NCBI RefSeq assembly: GCF_029193815.1
Contig: NZ_JARFVC010000006.1
Location: 96,702-160,701, forward strand
DNA: 64,000 nt
Reading direction: 5' to 3'
Origin: Cytobacillus sp. S13-E01
Lineage (GTDB): Bacteria; Bacillota; Bacilli; Bacillales; Bacillaceae_L
Shown: piece by piece, positions 53,686 through 62,664 of the stretch
How the letters are laid out: each line of letters starts with the position of its first letter
How positions within the stretch are numbered: position 1 is the first letter of the stretch
Translations under genes and position numbers: made by a program
The notes under the pieces: generated by a model
The model's database searches: none
Seen by the model: only the letters and a program-made list of their open reading frames with translations
What the model was told of the DNA's origin: nothing

Positions 53686-55662
53686 ATGAAGAATTTTATT
53701 AACAAAATCAGATTCGAAGATAATTATATGAACCTTTTCCTATTAGCTGTTGTTTTATTATGGATAAAAACATATTTGGTTCAGCTTAATGAATTTAATT
53801 TAGGTGTAGAAAAGGGTTTACAGGAATTTTTACTATTTCTTAACCCTTTAGGCTCAGCCCTTTTCTTCCTCGGGTTTGCTTTATTAGCAAAGGGAAGAAG
53901 AAAATATATATGGCTCATTGTAATAGACTTGTTATTAAGCTTTTTATTATTTGCAAATGTTGTGTACTATCGATTTTTTAGTGATTTTATCACATTACCA
54001 ACGTTAATGCAGACCCAAAACTTTGGTGATGTTAGTGGAAGTGTGCCTTCACTGTTAAAACCTTATGATCTATTATTCTTCCTAGATACAATTGTATTGT
54101 TTGTATTAGTAATAGTTGGACATAAAAAAAATCAAGTCTTTCAAATCGAGCGCAGAAGAATTGGTACTATATTTATAGCTGCTATTCTTATTATGTCAGT
54201 AAATTTAGGCTTGGCTGAGAAAGATCGCCCACAATTATTGACAAGAACATTTGACCGTAACTATATTGTAAAATATTTAGGAATGTACAATTACACAATT
54301 TATGACGCTGTTCAGAGTATGAAAGCATCTGCAAAACGTGCGATGGCAGATAGTAATGATATTACTGAAGTGATTAACTTTACTAGATCGGAGTATGCAA
54401 GCCCTAACCCAGAATATTTTGGGGCAGCAAAAGGAATGAATGTGATTTATATTCATCTTGAGTCAATGCAAAATTTCCTTATCAATTATGAGCTTCGCGG
54501 TGAAGAAGTTACACCATTTTTAAATTCTTTAACAAAAGAATCTAACACGATGTATTTTGATAACTTTTTCCAACAAACCGCGCAAGGGAAATCGTCAGAC
54601 GCTGAATTTTTATTAGAGAACTCCTTGTACGGACTTCCACAGGGCTCTGCGTTTTCAACCAAAGGGTTAAACACATACCAGGCGGCACCTGCCATTTTAG
54701 GACAAAATGGCTACACTTCAGCAGTCTTCCATGGTAACAGTGGGTCTTTCTGGAATCGTGATGAAATATATAAATCATTTGGCTATGACAATTTTTTTGA
54801 TTCAAGTTATTATGATATGAACCCAGAAGATCAAGCAGAGTATGGGTTAATGGATAAACCATTCTTTGAACAGTCTATCCCTTTGCTTGAATCATTACCG
54901 CAGCCTTTTTATACAAAATTTATTACAGTTACTAACCATTATCCATATTCAATGGATCAAGAGAAGGCAACCATTGCGCCACATACAACTGGTGATAAGA
55001 CTGTAGACAATTACTTCCAGACAGCACGATATGCAGACGAGGCTTTAAAAGAATTCTTTGATTACTTGAAGGAATCTGGCTTATATGATAATTCAATGAT
55101 TGTTATGTATGGTGACCATTATGGAGTTTCTGATAATCGTAATAAAGCAATGTCAAAAGTGTTAGACAAAGAAATTACACCTTTTGAAAGTGCAGGCTTA
55201 CAAAGAGTTCCTTTATTTATTCGTGTGCCTGGAGTTGAAGGTGGTACACAGAGTCAATATGGAGGACAGATTGACGTACTTCCAACGTTAATGCATTTAT
55301 TAGGGATCGATACAAAACAATATGTACAATTTGGAACTGATTTATTATCAGAAGAACATGATGAATTAATCCCATTTAGAAATGGAGATTTTGTAGGCCC
55401 GACAGTATCATATACTGGTGGCGAATTCTATGATTCATCCACTGGAATTGAAATAAAAGCAACTGAAGAAACAAATCGCTTACAAGAAGCTGTGGATATG
55501 AAACTAAGATACTCTGACCGTCTTGTAGAAGGGGATCTCTTACGTTTCTACACTCCTAAAGAGTTTGTTCCTGTCGATCGTTCACAATTTGACTATAATT
55601 ATAAATTTGTGCCAAAAATAAATTATGATATAACAGGTGAAGGTATTCTCGAAATTAAATAA
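53686..55662 (+). CDS. LTA synthase family protein (LtaS-like)
   Basis: A 658-residue membrane enzyme of the LtaS family: five N-terminal helices (about 18-190), a linker, and an extracellular sulfatase-like domain (from about 235). The Mn-ligand Glu is in IYIHLESMQNFL, the catalytic Thr in FQQTAQGKSSDAEF, and the DH ligands in VMYGDHYG. It polymerises glycerol phosphate from phosphatidylglycerol to make lipoteichoic acid, or acts as a primase or stress paralogue (YfnI, YqgS, YvgJ); I cannot tell which. ATG follows AGAGGTGGAATT. Single-gene unit. Confidence 0.93.
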   Translation: MKNFINKIRFEDNYMNLFLLAVVLLWIKTYLVQLNEFNLGVEKGLQEFLLFLNPLGSALFFLGFALLAKGRRKYIWLIVIDLLLSFLLFANVVYYRFFSDFITLPTLMQTQNFGDVSGSVPSLLKPYDLLFFLDTIVLFVLVIVGHKKNQVFQIERRRIGTIFIAAILIMSVNLGLAEKDRPQLLTRTFDRNYIVKYLGMYNYTIYDAVQSMKASAKRAMADSNDITEVINFTRSEYASPNPEYFGAAKGMNVIYIHLESMQNFLINYELRGEEVTPFLNSLTKESNTMYFDNFFQQTAQGKSSDAEFLLENSLYGLPQGSAFSTKGLNTYQAAPAILGQNGYTSAVFHGNSGSFWNRDEIYKSFGYDNFFDSSYYDMNPEDQAEYGLMDKPFFEQSIPLLESLPQPFYTKFITVTNHYPYSMDQEKATIAPHTTGDKTVDNYFQTARYADEALKEFFDYLKESGLYDNSMIVMYGDHYGVSDNRNKAMSKVLDKEITPFESAGLQRVPLFIRVPGVEGGTQSQYGGQIDVLPTLMHLLGIDTKQYVQFGTDLLSEEHDELIPFRNGDFVGPTVSYTGGEFYDSSTGIEIKATEETNRLQEAVDMKLRYSDRLVEGDLLRFYTPKEFVPVDRSQFDYNYKFVPKINYDITGEGILEIK

Positions 55663-55673
55663 TGTCTTTTTAT

Positions 55674-55712
55674 AAAAGCTATTGAGATTTATAACTCAAT
55701 AGCTTTTTTTGG
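55674..55712 (+). terminator. terminator of the LTA synthase gene
   Basis: AAAGCTATTGAG and CTCAATAGCTTT around ATTTATAA, then TTTTTT. Confidence 0.9.
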
Positions 55713-55783
55713 TGTGGGAGACATGGGGACAGGTTTCTGTCTGGACCACTTGGTTGAAATAAGAACAAAATAGATTGGCGTAG

Positions 55784-55848
55784 ACCCTGTCAAGCTTCTT
55801 TGAATTTAGGAGCTGTAAGTGTTTTTAAGTAAAGTTTGACAGGTATGC
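55784..55848. repeat. short inverted-repeat element
   Basis: CCTGTCAAGCTTCTTT and AAAGTTTGACAGG face each other over 65 bases, in a gene-free stretch (55713-56000) that also contains GGGGACAGGTTTCTGTC, related to a motif at 60110-60142. It may be a MITE-like remnant. Confidence 0.45.
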
Positions 55849-56000
55849 TATAGAAACATCTGAAAAAAATCTTGTTCAGAGGTTAACTAACAAAACAAGC
55901 CAAAGTATACTACTCATCAATATAGCGAACAATTGTGAGAGAGACAGACAGTCGGGACAATGGACCTGACCCGCCGTCCCTTAAGAAACGAAAAGGTAGG

Positions 56001-57209
56001 ATGAAGAAAATGGGATTAGAAGTAGTGGTCAAAGTGAAATCAAAATTTGTGAAAAGTTATAAAGCGGGTTATCCACTTATTTTTAAAGATGCGCTTGTTA
56101 ACATGAACGCCCTAACTGAAGAAGGTGATCTTGTTAAACTTGTTGATGAAGAAAATAGATTTATTGGAAAAGGTTATTATGGCAAGCAAAATAAAGGATA
56201 TGGCTGGGTCCTCACTCAAAATGAAAAAGAAAAAATTGACCAGTTGTTTTTTGAAAAGAAAATTAAAGCTGCGTTAGACATTAGACAATCATTTTTTGAT
56301 AACCAAGAAACGAACGCATTTCGTTTATTTAATGCAGAAGGTGATGGCATTGGAGGCTTAACGATTGATTATTTTGACGGCTATTATTTAATCAATTGGT
56401 ATAGTAAAGGAATATACAAGTATAGCGAGTACGTGCTTTCATCTTTAAAAAAGCTAGTTAATTATAAAGCTATTTATCAAAAAAAGCGTTTTAACACTAC
56501 TGAACAAAATAGTGAAGAAGATGGATTTGTTACTGGCGTAAGAGGTCAGTTTCCGATTATTGTTAAAGAAAATGGAGTTCATTTTGCGGTATACATAAAT
56601 GAAGAAGCTATGGTCGGTGTTTTTCTCGACCAGCGCGATGTGAGAAGAACGATTCGTGATAAGTATGCGGAAGGAAAGAAGGTATTAAACACATTTTCCT
56701 ATACTGGGGCATTTTCTGTTTTTGCAGCCTTAGGTGGGGCGACAAAAACAACAAGCGTCGATCTTGCTAATCGTAGTTTAGGCAAGACGATTGAACAGTT
56801 CAGTGTGAACGGAATTGATTACGAAGCACATGATATTATTGTCGAAGATGTGTTTAATTATTTTAAATACGCAGGTAAGAAAAAGAAAATATTTGATATG
56901 GTCATTCTAGATCCACCTAGTTTTGCAAGATCTAAGAAATACACCTTCAGTGCTGCTAAAGACTATAAGAACCTCCTGAAAGAAGCGATAGCAATTACTG
57001 AGGATAATGGTTTAATTGTAGCCTCGACAAACTGTGCTACGTTTGACATGAAAAAATTTAAAGGTTTCATTGATACGGCATTTAAGGAATCTAACCTGAA
57101 ATATAGCCTAAAAGAGGAATTTTCACTGCCTGATGACTTTAGAACAAGTAAGCAATTTAAGGAAGGAAACTATCTTAAGGTTGTGTTTATAAGAAAGCTT
57201 AACGATTAA
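56001..57209 (+). CDS. class I SAM-dependent rRNA methyltransferase (RlmI/YwbD-like)
   Basis: A 402-residue methyltransferase: N-terminal PUA domain (1-75; KAGYPLIFKDALV), middle domain, and a Rossmann SAM domain. SAM and catalytic motifs are NTFSYTGAFSVFAALGG (motif I), VILDPPSFARS (motif IV) and STNCATFDMKKF. The family adds m5C to 23S rRNA (C1962 in E. coli RlmI). ATG 56001 follows AAAAGG; ATG 56010 is also possible. Single-gene unit with no terminator seen before the PyrR leader. Confidence 0.87.
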   Translation: MKKMGLEVVVKVKSKFVKSYKAGYPLIFKDALVNMNALTEEGDLVKLVDEENRFIGKGYYGKQNKGYGWVLTQNEKEKIDQLFFEKKIKAALDIRQSFFDNQETNAFRLFNAEGDGIGGLTIDYFDGYYLINWYSKGIYKYSEYVLSSLKKLVNYKAIYQKKRFNTTEQNSEEDGFVTGVRGQFPIIVKENGVHFAVYINEEAMVGVFLDQRDVRRTIRDKYAEGKKVLNTFSYTGAFSVFAALGGATKTTSVDLANRSLGKTIEQFSVNGIDYEAHDIIVEDVFNYFKYAGKKKKIFDMVILDPPSFARSKKYTFSAAKDYKNLLKEAIAITEDNGLIVASTNCATFDMKKFKGFIDTAFKESNLKYSLKEEFSLPDDFRTSKQFKEGNYLKVVFIRKLND

Positions 57210-57292
57210 ACTCAACCAATTTTTCTACTTAACGGACTTTCCCTTGCCTAATGTATGTACTTAGTGATGCTAATAAATCCCCTAATTTTATA

Positions 57293-57321
57293 TTGACAAC
57301 AATATCTTTTCTTGTAATAAT
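57293..57321 (+). promoter_or_regulatory. promoter of the codBA operon
   Basis: TTGACA and AATAAT with a 17-nt spacer, starting transcription about 20 bases before the PyrR-binding loop. Confidence 0.6.
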
Positions 57322-57351
57322 ATAAATAATTAAATACTGGTACCTTTAATT

Positions 57352-57484
57352 CAGTCCCGTGAGGCTGACAAGGACTACGGAAATTATGATGACTATGGAT
57401 AATGGATATGGATATTCTTAATCTAGGGCTCATTGTAAGATAAACGGGCTTCTTGTCGAAAAATGGCAAGAAGCCTGTTTTTTT
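57352..57484 (+). promoter_or_regulatory. PyrR-binding transcription attenuator
   Basis: CAGTCCCGTGAGGCTG (57352-57367) matches the PyrR RNA consensus AGUCCxGxGAGGCU. Downstream, AAACGGGCTTCTTG and CAAGAAGCCTGTTT (one G-T pair) form a terminator with a T7 tract (57442-57484). When UMP/UTP-bound PyrR holds the loop the terminator forms, so codBA is off when pyrimidines are plentiful. Confidence 0.88.
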
Positions 57485-57557
57485 CCCTAACCGTCTAGCA
57501 AATCGAAGAATTCTTCGGTACCAGCTTCAAAAACTACATGATATTGGAGGAATTGGT

Positions 57558-58826
57558 ATGAAAAAGGTGGATTTGGATTTTGCGTTAGAGGCGGTACCAC
57601 AGGCACATCGAAATGGATTCTGGAAAATGCTTGTGGTAATGTTAGGACTTACATTCTTCTCAGCTAGTATGTGGTCTGGCGGAACATTAGGTACGGGATT
57701 AACATTCATGCAATTTATGGGGATTGTTTTAGCGGGTAATCTAATTCTAGGGGTGTACACTGGGGCATTGGGTTATATTGCAGCAAAGACAGGATTATCT
57801 ACGCATTTACTTACTCGTTATGCTTTTGGGGAAAAAGGGTCTTACTTATCATCATTTCTACTGGCGGCTACACAAGTTGGATGGTTTGGCGTTGGGGTAG
57901 CAATGTTTGCGATACCAGTTCAAAAAGTTACGGGTTTAGATACTTATTTGCTTATAGCGATCGCAGGGATTTTAATGACAATAACGGCTTTCTTCGGTAT
58001 GAAGGCATTAGCGATCCTTAGCTTTATAGCTGTGCCGTTAATTACAATATTAGGTAGTTTTTCTGTATTTAAAGCAACAGAAACTATAGGTGGCTTAGAG
58101 GGGTTACTTCAACACCAACCGAATGAAGCGATTGGTCTGGCGGCTGCTTTAACAATCTGTATCGGTTCATTTATTAGTGCTGGAACATTAACACCTGATT
58201 TTGTACGCTTTGCAAAAACAAAACGTTCAGCTGTTATCACAACAGTAATTGCTTTCTTTATCGGGAATTCTCTAATGTTTCTCTTTGGGGCAGTCGGTGC
58301 CATTGCTACAAGCCAGTCAGACATTTCAGAAGTGATGTTTCTTCAAGGATTAATCATTCCAGCAATTATTGTACTTGGTTTAAATATATGGACAACGAAC
58401 GATAATGCACTATATGCTTCTGGTTTAGGATTTTCTAATATTACGAAAATCGCTAAAAGCAAAGTAGTTGTATTTAACGGAATAGTTGGTACAATTGCTG
58501 CAATGTGGTTATACAATAACTTCGTTGGCTGGCTTACGATTTTAGGGTCGACATTACCTTCAATTGGGGCCATTATTTTAGCCGATTACTTCATAGTGAA
58601 TCGTGGAAAATATAAAAGGTTTGAAGACATGAACTTTAAAGCAGTCAATTGGGTAGCTCTAGTAGCATGGGGCGCTGGGGTAGCAATTGCGAATTTTGTT
58701 CCAGGTGTGCCTCCAATTAATGCACTATTAGGCTCTGCCGTTACGTTTGTACTGGTTTCCAAACTGACAGCGAATACAGAGGTAAAACCTATCATTATAA
58801 CTGAAATGGAAAAGGTGAGTAAATAG
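57558..58826 (+). CDS. codB: cytosine permease
   Basis: A 422-residue nucleobase:cation symporter-1 family permease with 12 helices. Family blocks: [20 protein letters not shown] (start), [33 protein letters not shown] and [18 protein letters not shown]. It imports cytosine for salvage by the deaminase encoded next. ATG 57558 follows TGGAGGAATTGGT. Expression is controlled by the PyrR attenuator. Only one base separates it from codA. Confidence 0.95.
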   Translation: MKKVDLDFALEAVPQAHRNGFWKMLVVMLGLTFFSASMWSGGTLGTGLTFMQFMGIVLAGNLILGVYTGALGYIAAKTGLSTHLLTRYAFGEKGSYLSSFLLAATQVGWFGVGVAMFAIPVQKVTGLDTYLLIAIAGILMTITAFFGMKALAILSFIAVPLITILGSFSVFKATETIGGLEGLLQHQPNEAIGLAAALTICIGSFISAGTLTPDFVRFAKTKRSAVITTVIAFFIGNSLMFLFGAVGAIATSQSDISEVMFLQGLIIPAIIVLGLNIWTTNDNALYASGLGFSNITKIAKSKVVVFNGIVGTIAAMWLYNNFVGWLTILGSTLPSIGAIILADYFIVNRGKYKRFEDMNFKAVNWVALVAWGAGVAIANFVPGVPPINALLGSAVTFVLVSKLTANTEVKPIIITEMEKVSK

Positions 58827-58827
58827 A

Positions 58828-60096
58828 GTGATTATTAAAAATGCAAAACTAAGAGGAAAAGATGGGTTATGGAATATAGCGGTAATAGACGGAAAGATAA
58901 ATGAAATTTCACAAGGTATAATGGAAGTAACAAATCAACAGCTCATAGATGTAGATGGTTCTCTTGTCATCCCGCCTTTTATCGAGCCGCATATTCACCT
59001 AGATACAACATTAACGGCAGGTGAGCCTGAGTGGAATCGGAGCGGGACTTTATTTGAAGGGATCCAAAGATGGGCCCAGAGAAAAGAAAGCTTAACACAT
59101 GAAGATGTGAAAACAAGGGCGAAAACGGCTTTAAAATGGCAAATTTCCCAAGGAATCCAACATGTCCGTACACATGTAGATGTTACTGATCCAGACTTAA
59201 CGGCTTTAAAAGCGATGCTTGAAGTAAAAGAAGAGATGGCTCCATATGTTGACTTACAACTTGTTGCTTTTCCACAAGAGGGGATTCTTTCATATCCAAA
59301 TGGGGCGGAGTTAATGGAAGAATCACTAAAGATGGGTGCTGATGTAGTCGGTGGTATTCCCCATTTTGAATTTACAAGAGAATATGGGGTAGCGTCATTA
59401 AAGACAGCTTTTGATCTTGCTGAAAAATATGATCGCCTGGTTGATATCCATTGTGATGAAATTGATGATGAACAGTCCCGATTTGTTGAGGTTGTAGCAG
59501 CGGAAAGTTATGAGCGAGGATTAGGAAATCGTGTAACAGCTAGTCATACAACAGCGATGGGCTCGTATAATGATGCCTACACCTATAAATTATTTAGACT
59601 ATTAAAGTTATCTTCCATTAACTTTGTAGCAAATCCACTTGTGAATATTCATCTTCAAGGTAGATTTGATACATATCCAAAACGAAGAGGACTAACACGA
59701 GTAAAGGAATTGCAGGAAGCTGGGTTAAATGTTTGTTTCGGGCATGATGATATCTTTGATCCATGGTACCCGCTAGGCACTGGGAATATGCTTCAAGTCT
59801 TGCATATGGGCATTCATGTTACACAATTAATGGGATATGAACAAATTAAAAATTCTATCGATTTAATTACAAATAATAGTGCTAAGACGTTAAACATTGA
59901 AGAAAACTACGGAATAGAAAAGGGAAAACCAGCTAATTTTATCGTATTAGCGGCCGAAAGTGAATATGAGGCGATTCGGAGGCAAGCAGTAGTTCGCTAC
60001 TCTATTCGTAACGGTAAAATTATTTCTGAAACGAAACCAAGTGAAACAACAATTACTTTTGGGGAGTTAGCAGAAAAGGTGAATTTTAAAAAATAG
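58828..60096 (+). CDS. codA: cytosine deaminase
   Basis: A 422-residue amidohydrolase that converts cytosine to uracil and ammonia. Metal ligands: HxH in [17 protein letters not shown] (61-65), His in DIHCDEIDD and in [11 protein letters not shown], and Asp in [15 protein letters not shown] (near 310). Compare E. coli CodA. The start is GTG 58828 with AAGGTGAG upstream inside codB. It is co-transcribed with the permease and so pyrimidine-regulated. Confidence 0.95.
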   Translation: MIIKNAKLRGKDGLWNIAVIDGKINEISQGIMEVTNQQLIDVDGSLVIPPFIEPHIHLDTTLTAGEPEWNRSGTLFEGIQRWAQRKESLTHEDVKTRAKTALKWQISQGIQHVRTHVDVTDPDLTALKAMLEVKEEMAPYVDLQLVAFPQEGILSYPNGAELMEESLKMGADVVGGIPHFEFTREYGVASLKTAFDLAEKYDRLVDIHCDEIDDEQSRFVEVVAAESYERGLGNRVTASHTTAMGSYNDAYTYKLFRLLKLSSINFVANPLVNIHLQGRFDTYPKRRGLTRVKELQEAGLNVCFGHDDIFDPWYPLGTGNMLQVLHMGIHVTQLMGYEQIKNSIDLITNNSAKTLNIEENYGIEKGKPANFIVLAAESEYEAIRRQAVVRYSIRNGKIISETKPSETTITFGELAEKVNFKK

Positions 60097-60182
60097 AAGG
60101 GACAAGGGGAGAAGGGACAAGGGGACAGGTTTCTTGTCCCAACATTTTACCTTTAAAAACTTAGACACTGTCTAAGTTTGCG
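60097..60182. repeat. GGGACA-rich and palindromic intergenic motifs
   Basis: GGGACAAGGGGAGAAGGGAC and GGGGACAGGTTTCTTGTCCC form a purine-rich palindromic block; AACTTAGAC ACT GTCTAAGTT follows. Similar GGGGACAGGTTTCT text occurs at 55724. Between 60183 and 60690 there is only a 25-codon frame (MAPIEELLQEVVKVRLLKID) that looks like a gene relic. Confidence 0.55.
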
Positions 60183-60690
60183 CTTAGCTCAGTTGAAGAA
60201 TATTGCGATTAATCAATTAAAATTTCATACTCTTAACTTGGCAAGAAATTAAACCTGCTTATTTGTATATCTATAATAGTTAGCGACGAGATTTATATGT
60301 AATGCGTAAGAAGAGATGGCACCTATAGAAGAACTATTACAGGAAGTAGTAAAAGTCCGACTCCTGAAAATTGATGAAACCAAAATAAAATAGGGCCTAA
60401 TCCCTGCTGCGTTAAAGTTTAAAAGATTAGCCTTTTTCTAAGTTATTGTTGAACGTCTTAGGATATTAACTAATTATAAATATTTGGCTTTTCTCTATGA
60501 TTATTATCCCACTTGCCTCAACTAGAAAAATACACAGAAAGAAACGTATCTTCGTGGTATTAGAAATGAGATTCTTGTTTCTATGATTACTTTTAAAATT
60601 AAAATTGCATTGACTCCACTAATGAATGCTAATAAATGGTCTTATTTAAAAATGTTGCTTCTTATGTATAATTTATTCTATAATTAGTAT

Positions 60691-60725
60691 AAATAAAAAG
60701 AGACCAGATGCTCTAACATCTGATC
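60691..60725 (-). terminator. terminator of the toxin mRNA
   Basis: On the minus strand GATCAGATG and CATCTGGTC (one G-T pair) around TTAGAG end in TCTTTTTATTT. Confidence 0.7.
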
Positions 60726-60776
60726 AATGCGACTACAGCCGCAAAGTGAACGGCTAACCCAAAGTATAATAGTACT

Positions 60777-60833
60777 TACAATAAAGAAGTAACTACTCAT
60801 AGACCTGGCCAGGTGGGAGCAGTTACTTCTTTT
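60777..60833 (+). ncRNA. candidate antisense antitoxin RNA
   Basis: TATAAT at 60765-60770 predicts a plus-strand start near 60777. AAGAAGTAACT and AGTTACTTCTT form the terminating stem with TTTTT at its end. The RNA would overlap the 3' end of the toxin mRNA, as in TxpA/RatA-type type I systems. The -35 is poor, so this is inference from layout. Confidence 0.45.
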
Positions 60834-60927
60834 TGTTTGCGACGAATAGCATAACTACAATTGTTAACACGCCTACTAAAACTAAGTTAGATTGAAGTGC
60901 CAATGTAATTGCTTCGTACGTCGTCAT
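60823..60927 (-). CDS. putative holin-like toxin of a type I toxin-antitoxin system
   Basis: A 34-residue membrane peptide: MTTYEAITLALQSN, helix LVLVGVLTIVVMLFVA, then NKKK. The MTTYEA start, one helix and the Asn-Lys-Lys end are the hallmarks of the holin-like toxins (BsrG/TxpA class) of Firmicutes, which depolarise the membrane. ATG 60927 follows AGGGGGTAGATCA. The stop lies within a long hairpin shared with a convergent RNA, the usual antisense control. Too short for default gene callers. Confidence 0.8.
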   Translation of the reverse strand: MTTYEAITLALQSNLVLVGVLTIVVMLFVANKKK

Positions 60928-61157
60928 TGATCTACCCCCTAACGTAAGGGAAATGGGTGAACTGCCCACCTGCATATGTAGTTACTAGATTCATATTATC
61001 ACGTTTCTTTTAAATGTACCAGAACAAAACGAAACAAGTGTTCTTGTTTTTATGATAGTGGAAACATGGAAGGGTAAGATTAACATAATCTTGGCATGCA
61101 CTAGCTAAATACGAATAAACTAGATTAATAGAAATAGAAACATTGAGGCGAAATAGT

Positions 61158-61235
61158 ATGAAAAAACTGCTTTATATTTCCCTAATCTCCATTGTAGTGG
61201 TAAGTATTATATTAAGTAATTACATACGCTTTTAA
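61158..61235 (+). CDS. candidate 25-residue hydrophobic peptide
   Basis: ATG 61158 follows GAGGCGAAATAGT and encodes MKKLLYISLISIVVVSIILS then NYIRF, a single short membrane helix with basic ends. Nothing else is known. The following bases to 61573 contain a relic-like frame (DDTKREDLLKDFGKDTSG) and a GGGACAATGAACATATCCCTCCGTCC block. Confidence 0.4.
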   Translation: MKKLLYISLISIVVVSIILSNYIRF

Positions 61236-61573
61236 GTGTTCAGAAATTACTAGGAGTATAGCTTACAATGTTAGAAAGGCAAAAAAAGTAGCAGGTAGTT
61301 TGCAACAGATGATACGAAACGGGAGGATTTGTTAAAAGACTTTGGAAAAGATACATCAGGTTAAGCATGTGTATACTATGTTCTTATAATCCATGCAGTA
61401 TTTTCTAATAAAGGAGTAAATTTGAGAGTCAAACGGGACAATGAACATATCCCTCCGTCCTATATCAGGTTTAAAGGTAGATTAGTTGGTAATAATATAT
61501 AGAGAGTCCTCGTCGTTAGATTTGTAAAAATTTCATTTGTAAGGGAATCTCAAAGATTCTATTAGGAGGGTAC

Positions 61574-62092
61574 ATGGATATATCCAGAGAACAGTTTGCT
61601 AATAGTTATGTAGCATTTGCATTTATAAGAGGTCTCAATTTTGTAATTGAAAACGATATAAGACAAGTGCTAAAAAATAATAAATTAACTTTTCCTAGTT
61701 TTCGCATTTTATGGATTCTGTATTTTGATACAAATATAACAATGTCAGATCTTACTTACCTAGCTCAAACAAATATCTCAAATGTATTTCGACAATTAAT
61801 TAAGCTTAAAGAAGATGGTTTAGTTGTAATTGAAAATGGTAATGATGCCCGGACAAAGAAAATATCCTTAGCAAAAGATGGACGGAAACTTGTACAAGAC
61901 TTTATAGATGAAAATTCAAGAAACTCGGATTTACAGATAGTTCAATTAATCGATAGAGTTTCAAAAGAAGATTTTTCTAAATTTATTAAAGTTTCTTCTT
62001 TGTTAATTAATGAATTAATAGGCAAACCATTCAGTGAATTTGTAACAAAATCTTTAACTGAAATAGTAAGCAAACCAACGTCTAAACCTTAA
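61574..62092 (+). CDS. MarR-family transcriptional regulator
   Basis: A 172-residue winged-helix regulator. The DNA-binding part is about residues 38-110: FPSFRILWILYFDTNITMSD, LAQTNISNVFRQLIKLKEDG and the wing VVIENGNDARTKKISL. Flanking helices form the dimer. The FRILWILY start recalls the ScoC/Hpr branch, but the rest is diverged. ATG 61574 follows TAGGAGGGTAC. No target is evident; no divergent gene is adjacent. Strong terminator downstream. Confidence 0.85.
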   Translation: MDISREQFANSYVAFAFIRGLNFVIENDIRQVLKNNKLTFPSFRILWILYFDTNITMSDLTYLAQTNISNVFRQLIKLKEDGLVVIENGNDARTKKISLAKDGRKLVQDFIDENSRNSDLQIVQLIDRVSKEDFSKFIKVSSLLINELIGKPFSEFVTKSLTEIVSKPTSKP

Positions 62093-62130
62093 ACAACTTC
62101 AATTTTATGAGTCCATTTGTAATAAATTTA

Positions 62131-62180
62131 ACAAGCCGATTTACAAGATTTAACATCACTTGTAAATATCGGCTTGTTTT
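62131..62180 (+). terminator. terminator of the MarR gene
   Basis: ACAAGCCGATTTACAAG and CTTGTAAATATCGGCTTGT (one bulge) end in TTTTC. Confidence 0.85.
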
Positions 62181-62394
62181 CTGTTTGTCAGGCTTTCCGC
62201 ATATGGTTTAGAAAGGATAGTCGAGGATTTAAAATTTATTTGCTTTGATTATTTGCATTCGCAAATAATTATTATCTTTATGTATCATAATAGGAATAGT
62301 CACTTGTAAACCCTTCACAGAAGTAAATGTATTTTGCTATCCGGTGTATATTATAGAGAAATGAAACTATTAAAAAGCGAAAGGAGTGTTTATT

Positions 62395-62628
62395 ATGCTA
62401 TCAAAACAGCATTTGTCTTTTAATATTGCGATGATCTTGTTTCCTTGGTTATCGGTATTTTTTTTAGGAGAGCGCAATATAAAACGTTTTTTTCCAGCAG
62501 CGTTAATCACGATAATTTTTGAAATGATGAATGCCAAGGTTGGACAAAAGCGGAAGTGGTGGGTCTTCTATGATAAACAGAAATCAGGTTCATCGCAGTT
62601 TAGTATGGAATTAATCTGTCAACAATGA
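62395..62628 (+). CDS. membrane protein, probably truncated by the adjacent IS
   Basis: A 77-residue product beginning MLSKQHLSFNIAMILFPWLS with helices near 9-24 and 33-46, then KRKWWVFYDK. This resembles the first part of a longer Bacillus membrane protein family with a KRKWWxFYxK motif after two helices. After about residue 63 the sequence becomes unrelated and stops just before the ISL3 transposase, which suggests that the insertion removed its 3' part. ATG 62395 follows AAAGGAGTG. Confidence 0.55.
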   Translation: MLSKQHLSFNIAMILFPWLSVFFLGERNIKRFFPAALITIIFEMMNAKVGQKRKWWVFYDKQKSGSSQFSMELICQQ

Positions 62629-62664
62629 TACTACCAATATAATTGATAAGGCGGTAGTTTAAAA

